Assembly (NCBI GenBank): GCA_018819665.1
Contig: JAHJOY010000067.1
Location: 1 to 7,184 of the forward strand
Source of the DNA: a bacterium
GTDB lineage: Bacteria; Atribacterota; Phoenicimicrobiia; Phoenicimicrobiales; Phoenicimicrobiaceae
DNA length: 7,184 nt
Reading direction: 5' to 3'
Below, piece after piece: positions 1-4,845 of the stretch. Position 1 is the first letter of the stretch. Each line of letters starts with the position of its first letter. The position numbers and the translations under genes are program-made. Below the pieces are notes generated by a model that was not told the origin of the DNA, ran no database searches, and was given only the letters and a program-made list of their open reading frames with translations.

Positions 1-1134
1 ATTATTAATATTTTAGATAAATTAGAATTTAAAGTAGTAGAAGATAAGGGAGAATATATCGAAGTGATTCCTCCTTCTTTTAGAGGAGATGTGGAAAGAG
101 AAATAGATATAATTGAAGAAATTGTTCGTATTTATGGTTACGATAAGATAAAACCTACTCTCTTTAACAATACCATTGCCCAAGAGGGAAAAAATTTCCG
201 ATTCAGGGTAATTGATCAGGCAAAGGAAACATTAATCGGTTGTGGTTTAAATGAAGTTATAACTTATAGTTTTATTTCTCCTGACATATTTGATAGAATA
301 AGAATACCCGAAGGGCATAAATTAAGGAATGCCATAAAAATTAAAGACCCTATGACCAGAGACCATTCTTTAATGCGGACCTCTTTAATTTCAAGTTTGT
401 TAGAAGTTATTAAATGGAATACTAATCGACAAGCAGAGTTGGTTAAAATATTTGAAGTAGGGAAAATCTACCTGCCTTACCCTGATAAACCAAATTCCTT
501 ACCTCAGGAGAAACTAATAATAGCCGGAGCAATTAATAAGACCGGCGGGGGGGGTATTTGGGAAAAATCACTTTCTTTAGATATTTTTGATATTAAAGGT
601 ATAATCGAGACAGTTTTTCAGGGCTTAAAAGTGGAAAATTGGGAAGTAGTTCCCGGTAATCATCCTGCTTTTCATCCTCTACGGAATGGCAAGATTATTA
701 TGGGAGGAGAAGAAGTAGGTATTTTTGGCGAGATACATCCGGAAGTAATAAACAATTATCGTATCCCGGGGAAAGTGAATTTGTTTGAGATTGATTTTGA
801 AAATTTATTACCCAACGTTCCCTCAGATATCAAATATTGTGTTTTACCAAAATATCCTTCAGTTCAGAGAGATTTGGCCATGATAGTAAAAGAAGAAATA
901 CTTTCTGCTGATATTATTAAAACGATAAAATCTATTGATGAAAAATTAATTAAAAAAGTAACTTTGTTTGATATATTTAAAGGAAAGCAAATTGGTGATG
1001 GTTATAAGAGTTTAGCTTACTCTGTGGTTTTTCAAGCCGAAGACCGTACTTTGACCGACCAGGAAGTGGAAAATACATTTAAAAAAATCAAAGAAAAGCT
1101 AATGGTAAAGTTTGACGCTAAAATAAGAGAATAA
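1..1134 (+). CDS. pheT: Phenylalanyl-tRNA synthetase beta subunit, 3' part (5' end outside window)
   Basis: This is the C-terminal 377 residues, a little under half of a normal beta chain of about 800. The frame is open from base 1, so the gene starts upstream of the window and the GTG at 64 is an internal valine. PheS2PheT2 charges tRNA-Phe with phenylalanine in the cytoplasm. Visible domains in order are as follows. The end of the B5 domain (residues 1-50) has S26-F-R-G-D30 and an acidic set D30, D36, E39, E40, whose spacing matches the B5 Mg-binding residues of known PheT. The synthetase-like core follows (about 68-270), with DPMTRDHSLMRTSL near 116 and HPLR then FGEIHP near 225-247. The FDX-ACB anticodon-binding fold (about 284-377) begins at YPSVQRDLAMIV and includes AEDRTLTDQEV near 347. 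A usual Pro in the RPD motif is Gly here (RGD). An eight-G run lies at 547-554 without breaking the frame. Identification is very secure. Confidence 0.97.
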   Translation: MINILDKLEFKVVEDKGEYIEVIPPSFRGDVEREIDIIEEIVRIYGYDKIKPTLFNNTIAQEGKNFRFRVIDQAKETLIGCGLNEVITYSFISPDIFDRIRIPEGHKLRNAIKIKDPMTRDHSLMRTSLISSLLEVIKWNTNRQAELVKIFEVGKIYLPYPDKPNSLPQEKLIIAGAINKTGGGGIWEKSLSLDIFDIKGIIETVFQGLKVENWEVVPGNHPAFHPLRNGKIIMGGEEVGIFGEIHPEVINNYRIPGKVNLFEIDFENLLPNVPSDIKYCVLPKYPSVQRDLAMIVKEEILSADIIKTIKSIDEKLIKKVTLFDIFKGKQIGDGYKSLAYSVVFQAEDRTLTDQEVENTFKKIKEKLMVKFDAKIRE

Positions 1135-1164
1135 GATGGTTATATAGCTAATAGTATAAGTACA

Positions 1165-1204
1165 GTTAGCCGGTTACCCAGTTTACCAGTTACCCGGTTA
1201 AAGA
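1165..1204 (+). repeat. Octamer-period degenerate tandem array
   Basis: Five consecutive 8-nt units start with GTTA or GTTT: GTTAGCCG (1165), GTTACCCA (1173), GTTTACCA (1181), GTTACCCG (1189) and GTTAAAGA (1197). The consensus is GTTACCCR. The array lies 30 bp after the pheT stop and is not part of a reading frame. It resembles the 7-nt arrays elsewhere in the window in building style and in its closing GTTAAAGAA, but has a different period. No function can be assigned from the sequence. Confidence 0.75.
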
Positions 1205-1268
1205 ATTAATACCAAGTCACATAACCCACAAACATATAATTATTTTAGATTCAAAGTTGTGATAGGCA

Positions 1269-1288
1269 GGGGCGTATTGCATACGCCC
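1269..1288. repeat. REP-like hairpin, GGGCGTAT family, copy 1
   Basis: Perfect 8-bp arms GGGCGTAT (1270-1277) and ATACGCCC (1281-1288) enclose the loop TGC. The sequence just before the stem is GCAG, one base from the GTAG head that typifies REP elements mobilised by RAYT transposases. A second copy at 2103-2126 differs only by one extra T in the loop. The stem is followed by A residues on the + strand, not T residues, so it is not a standard rho-independent terminator for pheT. It is far more GC-rich than its surroundings. Membership of a REP-type family is an inference. Confidence 0.7.
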
Positions 1289-1339
1289 AAAAAACCGATA
1301 ACCTACCGCTGATTGTCTTTATCTAAAAACGAAAAACTT

Positions 1340-1363
1340 CAACACGGCACGCCGTGTTGCTAC
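1340..1363 (-). repeat. REP-like hairpin with GTAG head, CAACACGGC family
   Basis: Arms CAACACGGC (1340-1348) and GCCGTGTTG (1351-1359) are perfectly complementary over 9 bp with two bases between them, so the real loop would open at least one pair. Read on the - strand the element begins GTAG (1360-1363) directly before the stem, the order described for RAYT-associated REP sequences. It ends about 20 bp before the cvpA Shine-Dalgarno. No transposase gene is present in the window, so mobilisation would have to be in trans. Confidence 0.65.
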
Positions 1364-1389
1364 TTACGGCTGATTAGAAGGAGATATTT

Positions 1390-1938
1390 ATGACAATAAA
1401 TTGGATAGATGTATCAATAATGATAATAATCTTATTAAATATGATTATTGGGGTACGTCGCGGCATTATCAGAGGAATAATAAATTTAATAGGAGTTATC
1501 GCTGCTATTTTCCTAGCAATTTTCTGGTTTAAAGAGGTAGGAGAATATATAAGTTCACATAGTCAACTAAGCAGGGAAATAGCAAACATATTAGGTTTTG
1601 CTCTAATATTTTTGGGAATATATCTAATCGCGAGAATTATTGAAATATTTTTAAAAAAAATATTTTCCTTATTGTTTGTTTCCTGGATCGATGGTTTAGG
1701 AGGAGCTTTGTTTGGTTTAACCAAAGGTTCTTTAATAGTGGGAATTTTATTAGTTATTATTACCTTTATTCCTTTACCAGTTTTTTTTAAAGAACAATTA
1801 GAAAGCTCGTTTTTGGCCAATAGATTTGCGGTCATGACCACAATTGTCTACGATTATTTAAAAGATTGGTTGCCTTTAAGCATTCAGTTTAACACAGAAG
1901 AATTTCTTAAAAATTTCCATCTTAATTTAATTGTGTAG
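1390..1938 (+). CDS. cvpA: CvpA family integral membrane protein
   Basis: The 182-residue protein is of normal length for the family. It starts at ATG 1390 with a strong AAGGAG at 1378-1383 and 6-nt spacing. It has about four hydrophobic membrane segments: residues 6-22, 28-46, 66-86 and 104-127. The N-terminal pattern NWIDV, then G-V-R-R-G-I-I-R-G at about 21-29, and the W-I-D-G-L-G-G-A-L-F-G-L-T-K-G stretch at about 98-112 are typical of CvpA/YshB proteins. A short, mildly charged, probably extramembrane tail follows. E. coli CvpA is needed for colicin V production and has been linked to envelope stress and bile resistance; its biochemical activity is not established, so none is claimed here. 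The place between pheT and mutS2 is the conserved Firmicutes position, though zapA and polX are absent. Family assignment is firm. Confidence 0.9.
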   Translation: MTINWIDVSIMIIILLNMIIGVRRGIIRGIINLIGVIAAIFLAIFWFKEVGEYISSHSQLSREIANILGFALIFLGIYLIARIIEIFLKKIFSLLFVSWIDGLGGALFGLTKGSLIVGILLVIITFIPLPVFFKEQLESSFLANRFAVMTTIVYDYLKDWLPLSIQFNTEEFLKNFHLNLIV

Positions 1939-1965
1939 GAATTTCCTTTTTCCGTAAGCCCTAAT

Positions 1966-2089
1966 TCGTATATAGTATATAGTATATCGTATATCGTGAA
2001 GAAATAGAATTCAGGAGTCAGAAGATAAGATAGTATCGAGTATCGAGTATATAGTATATAGTGAAGAAAAGGAAGACAGAACACAGGAA
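1966..2089 (+). repeat. Heptamer-period degenerate tandem array, upstream of mutS2
   Basis: Two runs of near-identical heptamers stand out. The first has TCGTATA at 1966 and 1987 and TAGTATA at 1973 and 1980. The second has TATCGAG at 2034 and 2041 and TATATAG at 2048 and 2055. Between and after them the 7-nt phase continues more loosely, for example AGAATTC (2006), AGGAGTC (2013), AGAAGAT (2020), ACAGAAC (2076) and ACAGGAA (2083). Each run on this strand closes with GTGAAGAAA. The array is AT-rich, non-coding and lacks spacers, so it is not a CRISPR. Confidence 0.75.
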
Positions 2090-2102
2090 TTAAAATTTAG
2101 AA

Positions 2103-2126
2103 GTAGGGGCGTATTGCTATACGCCC
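2103..2126 (+). repeat. REP-like hairpin with GTAG head, GGGCGTAT family, copy 2
   Basis: The head GTAG (2103-2106) is followed directly by the arms GGGCGTAT (2107-2114) and ATACGCCC (2119-2126) around the loop TGCT. It is the same element as at 1269-1288 apart from one extra loop base, which shows a dispersed family within about 850 bp. A short TTT follows the stem, so weak terminator activity for cvpA transcription is possible but not convincing. Confidence 0.75.
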
Positions 2127-2136
2127 TTTCTCCGTC

Positions 2137-2156
2137 ATTCCCATGAAAATGGGAAT
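2137..2156. repeat. ATTCCC-N8-GGGAAT inverted repeat (dRS3-like)
   Basis: Arms ATTCCCAT (2137-2144) and ATGGGAAT (2149-2156) flank a GAAA tetraloop. The outer form ATTCCC, eight bases, GGGAAT is exactly the dRS3 consensus described in Neisseria, and CGTCATTCCC...GGGAATC repeats of this shape are spread over many unrelated bacteria. Here it is preceded by CCGTC and followed by CTA, as in those wider repeats. Shared shape does not prove common descent. Confidence 0.65.
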
Positions 2157-2195
2157 CTATTCTTCTTTTTCTGTTATCTATTATGTGTGAGTATT

Positions 2196-2227
2196 ATATG
2201 TGGGCACGATGAATCGTGCCCACATAT
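2196..2227. repeat. Long perfect palindrome, 15-bp arms
   Basis: The arm ATATGTGGGCACGAT (2196-2210) is exactly complementary to 2213-2227, with GA between, giving a 14-bp stem on a TGAA tetraloop. This is the strongest hairpin in the window. The core GGGCACGAT...ATCGTGCCC looks like another REP-type unit but lacks a clear GTAG head. No T-run follows on either strand. It lies about 75 bp before the mutS2 Shine-Dalgarno. Confidence 0.75.
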
Positions 2228-2297
2228 CTGAATTCTGATTTTCTTAACGCGATACTCGATACACAATACGCGATACGATAAACTAACGACTAATTAA
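2228..2297 (+). repeat. Heptamer-period array ending at the mutS2 ribosome binding site
   Basis: Ten 7-nt units follow one another without a phase break. The clearest are GCGATAC at 2249 and 2270, TCGATAC at 2256 and ACAATAC at 2263; looser ones include CTGAATT (2228), CTGATTT (2235), TCTTAAC (2242), GATAAAC (2277), TAACGAC (2284) and TAATTAA (2291). On the opposite strand the core reads GTATCGC/GTATTGT and closes with GTTAAGAAAA, like the arrays at 1966-2065. The same units in the same sense relative to the gene lie upstream of pbp1A. Confidence 0.75.
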
Positions 2298-2300
2298 AAA

Positions 2301-2307
2301 AGGTGAG
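2301..2307 (+). promoter_or_regulatory. Shine-Dalgarno that fixes the mutS2 start at TTG 2315
   Basis: AGGTGAG, preceded by an A-run, lies 7 nt before TTG 2315. The in-frame GTG at 2303 is part of this Shine-Dalgarno itself and has none of its own upstream, so it cannot be the start. The TTG start gives the N-terminus MDEHTFSVLEFSKI, the usual way MutS2 proteins begin. Confidence 0.85.
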
Positions 2308-2314
2308 ATATATC

Positions 2315-4705
2315 TTGGATGAGCATACATTTTCAGTTTTAGAATTTTCAAAAATTAAAAATCAATTAAAGGAAAAAATATCCACTGCTACTGGTGAATT
2401 AATCGTAGAAAATATCACTCCTAAGATTAATTTACCGCAAATTTTTAATACTCAAAGAGAAACTACCGAAATGCGAGAAATTATTTCTTATGACGGAACC
2501 CCTCCCTTTTCCAGATTAGAAGACATTAGTAGTGAATTAAAAAGATCTGCAGTTAAAGGATCTATCCTTGATGCTAAAAAAATTATAAAAATATTAAAAG
2601 TTTTAAAAACTTCTCGCTTGATTAAAAAGTTTCTGTTGAAAACCAAAGAAAAATATCCTTTGATTAAAGAGAGAGCAGAAAAAATACGAACTTTTTCCGA
2701 ATTAGAGAAAGAAATAATCCAATGTATCGATGAGGATGGAGTAGTTTTAGACCGAGCGAGCCCAGAGTTAAGGAAGATTAGAAGAGATATAATAAAAAAA
2801 GAACAAGCTCTGAAAAATAAATTGGAAACCATTATCAGGTCTTCCCGTTTTGCCGCCATTATTCAAGAACCTTTAATAACTGTAAGACAAAATAGGTACG
2901 TTATACCTGTAAAGCAAGAAAAAAAAGCAAAATTTCCCGGAATAGTTCACGATAAATCTGATAGCGGAGCTACTTTATTTATTGAGCCCTTTATAGTGGT
3001 AGAGTTAAATAATTTACTCCGTCAATTAATTAAGGATGAAGAACAAGAGATATTAAAAATTCTGCAAAGAATAACCTCCCTTATTGGAGAAAGAGCACAA
3101 GAGATTAATGATAGTGTTTTAAGTCTGGGTGAAATTGATTTTATTTATGCCCGAGCAGTATTAGCCGATAAAATGAAAGCAGTAGAACCAAAATTAAACC
3201 AAAATGGTTTTATTAATCTTATCCAGGCAAGACATCCCTTGTTACAAGGTCCTGTCGTTCCCATTAATATAAATTTGGGAAAAGCTTTTAATATTTTAGT
3301 AATTACCGGTCCCAATACAGGAGGCAAGACAGTTACCTTGAAAACTGTGGGCATACTTACTCTTATGGCTCAATGTGGATTACACATTCCCGCTGCGGAG
3401 GGGAGCGAGGTTCCTATTTTCAAAAAGATATTCTGCGACATAGGAGATGAACAGAGTATAGAACAAAATTTAAGCACCTTTTCTTCTCATATGAAGTATA
3501 TAGTTCAAATTTTAAGGGAAGCTGATTCTGAATCTCTTGTATTACTTGATGAGTTAGGTGCGGGCACAGATCCTACAGAGGGAGCAGCTTTGGGTATGGC
3601 AGTTTTAGATTTCTTACGTAAAAAGGAAACCAATGTAATAGCAACCACTCATCATGATTCTTTAAAGACCTATGCATATTTAACCAAAGGAGTATGTAAT
3701 GCTCGCGTTGAATTTGATGAAGAAACCTTAAAGCCGACATTTGAGATTTCTATCGGATTACCTGGCAAGAGTTGCGCTTTTATAATTGCCCAAAAATTAG
3801 GTTTAGCTCCGGAAGTTGTTTCTCGGGCTCAGAGCTTTTTATCCCAGGAAAAAATTAAAGCAGATAATTTGATTGAAAAGATTGAAGAAGACAGAAAACT
3901 AATTGAGAAGGAAAAAAATCTGATAGAAGTGGCTAAAGAAGAGAGTATCGAAATTAGAGATAAATTAGAAAAAGAATTAAACAAAATTGAGGAGAATAAA
4001 AAGGAAATAATTCTAAAAACTTATCGGGAAGCAGAAAAAATATTAAAGGAAACTCAGAATAGGGCTGAAAAGATAATAGAGAAATTGAATAAGAAAAAGG
4101 TTTTAAGTAAAGAATCCAAAGGCCCTTTGTTAGAACAAATGCAAGCAATTAGTAAAGAAATACAAGATGAGATAGTAAAGATAAAGCCGGAGAAAGAGTT
4201 AATTAAAAATCAAAATATTGAAATAGGAGATTATGTATTAGTTAAGAGTTTGAATAAGAAAGGGATAATACTTTCTTATTCTACCAAAAGTGAAAAATGC
4301 AAGATTCAAATTGATAATATGAAAATGCTGGTCTCAATTTTCGATATAGAAAAAGTAGATAAACTTGATAAGGCACCGGAAAAATATAGCCATATTGGAA
4401 ATGGTTTTGATAGAGGTTTAAGCGGAAGGGATAGTTTTTCTTTGTCTAAAATAAAAACTTTTAGAAATGAGATTTCTATTCGCCAATTAACTATTGAAGA
4501 AGTACAGCCTGTGTTAGAAAAATATTTAGATGACGCTTATCTGTTGGGAGTTTCACCGGTGTACATAATTCATGGAAAAGGTAAGGGAGTTTTGAGGGAA
4601 GAAGTTAAAAAGATGTTAGATAAAATACCTTTTATTAAATCATTCAAGCCTGGAGGTGCAAAGGAAGGAGGAATTGGAGTTACAGTCGTGTATCTGGAGA
4701 AATAA
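2315..4705 (+). CDS. mutS2: Endonuclease MutS2 / ribosome-rescue MutS paralogue
   Basis: The protein has 796 residues, full length for MutS2 (about 780-800), with a TTG start chosen from the Shine-Dalgarno. It lacks the mismatch-recognition domain of MutS. Parts in order are a helical core and lever region (1-about 300) and an ABC-type ATPase with Walker A GPNTGGKT (332-339), signature STFSSHM (387-393), Walker B LVLLDE (D412, E413) and the H-loop TTHHDS (H446-H447). A Glu/Lys-rich coiled coil follows (about 505-610), then a KOW-like beta segment from about 634 (IEIGDYVLV) and a C-terminal Smr domain (about 715-796). Members restrain homologous recombination or, as shown for B. subtilis, split collided ribosomes. 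The Smr HGKGKGVLR motif (753-761) is intact, but the usual LDLRG is ISIRQ (720-724), so the acidic residue and glycine are missing. Nuclease activity is therefore doubtful; ATPase function should be intact. It follows cvpA and converges on pbp1A. Confidence 0.96.
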   Translation: MDEHTFSVLEFSKIKNQLKEKISTATGELIVENITPKINLPQIFNTQRETTEMREIISYDGTPPFSRLEDISSELKRSAVKGSILDAKKIIKILKVLKTSRLIKKFLLKTKEKYPLIKERAEKIRTFSELEKEIIQCIDEDGVVLDRASPELRKIRRDIIKKEQALKNKLETIIRSSRFAAIIQEPLITVRQNRYVIPVKQEKKAKFPGIVHDKSDSGATLFIEPFIVVELNNLLRQLIKDEEQEILKILQRITSLIGERAQEINDSVLSLGEIDFIYARAVLADKMKAVEPKLNQNGFINLIQARHPLLQGPVVPININLGKAFNILVITGPNTGGKTVTLKTVGILTLMAQCGLHIPAAEGSEVPIFKKIFCDIGDEQSIEQNLSTFSSHMKYIVQILREADSESLVLLDELGAGTDPTEGAALGMAVLDFLRKKETNVIATTHHDSLKTYAYLTKGVCNARVEFDEETLKPTFEISIGLPGKSCAFIIAQKLGLAPEVVSRAQSFLSQEKIKADNLIEKIEEDRKLIEKEKNLIEVAKEESIEIRDKLEKELNKIEENKKEIILKTYREAEKILKETQNRAEKIIEKLNKKKVLSKESKGPLLEQMQAISKEIQDEIVKIKPEKELIKNQNIEIGDYVLVKSLNKKGIILSYSTKSEKCKIQIDNMKMLVSIFDIEKVDKLDKAPEKYSHIGNGFDRGLSGRDSFSLSKIKTFRNEISIRQLTIEEVQPVLEKYLDDAYLLGVSPVYIIHGKGKGVLREEVKKMLDKIPFIKSFKPGGAKEGGIGVTVVYLEK

Positions 4706-4723
4706 ATGCGGGTAGAAAATAGA

Positions 4724-4845
4724 TAGAAACGAAAAGCATAGAGTGAAAAATGCAAAGCGCAAAACTTTAAAATCAACCAATCTACCAATTAAATTAGATA
4801 CAGGTTTTTAGTTTTTAGATAAGAGAAAGCGATTTACAGTTTATT
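4724..4845. repeat. Heptamer-period low-complexity DNA in the convergent spacer
   Basis: Between the stops of mutS2 and pbp1A the sequence again shows 7-nt units: TAGAAAC (4724), GAAAAGC (4731), GAAAAAT (4745), GCAAAGC (4752) and GCAAAAC (4759). After a break come GTTTTTA at 4804 and 4811 and GATAAGA (4818). The last units reach the pbp1A stop codon at 4841-4843. The array is less regular than those at 1966 and 2228. I see no stem with a T-run on either strand, so no intrinsic terminator can be named for either gene. Confidence 0.5.

Larger units (their letters stand above)
1939..2314. other. Gene-free spacer of 376 bp filled with repeats
   Basis: No credible reading frame with a ribosome binding site is present on either strand. 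From left to right the spacer holds a 7-nt period array (1966-2089), a GTAG-headed hairpin (2103-2126), an ATTCCC-type hairpin (2137-2156), a long perfect palindrome (2196-2227) and a second 7-nt period array (2228-2297) that runs directly into the mutS2 Shine-Dalgarno. I see no convincing -35/-10 pair for mutS2 and no hairpin followed by a good T-run, so whether mutS2 is read through from cvpA is open. Confidence 0.8.

Noticed and set aside
64..66. GTG as a start codon for pheT
   Set aside because: The frame is open from base 1 and encodes the beginning of the B5 segment, so this is an internal valine.
1235..1240. TATAAT as a promoter for cvpA
   Set aside because: The hexamer is perfect but has no TG extension and no acceptable -35 at 16-18 bp; one match in AT-rich DNA is not enough.
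1269..1288. Intrinsic terminator after pheT
   Set aside because: The stem is good but is followed by A residues on the + strand, and the opposite strand also lacks a T-run after it.
1304..1375. Direct repeats TACCGCTGATT (1304) and TACGGCTGATT (1365) as target-site duplication around the hairpin at 1340
   Set aside because: There is one mismatch, the repeats do not abut the hairpin, and such short similar words are common in these repeat-rich spacers.
1884..2084. Possible 66-residue gene on the - strand
   Set aside because: It overlaps cvpA and translates the heptamer array, giving a Tyr/Leu/Ile-rich low-complexity peptide with no support as a gene.
1966..2297. CRISPR array
   Set aside because: Units are 7 nt, contiguous and degenerate, without unique spacers, and no cas gene is present.
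2303..2305. GTG as the start of mutS2
   Set aside because: It overlaps the Shine-Dalgarno AGGTGAG and would add four residues not typical of MutS2; TTG 2315 fits better.
2488..2859. 123-codon open frame on the - strand inside mutS2
   Set aside because: It is an antisense shadow of a well-conserved gene, without a ribosome binding site or recognisable domain.
4706..4840. Bidirectional terminator between mutS2 and the PBP gene
   Set aside because: Only weak AT-rich pairings such as ATCTA with TAGAT and a ten-base loop are present, with no T-run placed correctly.
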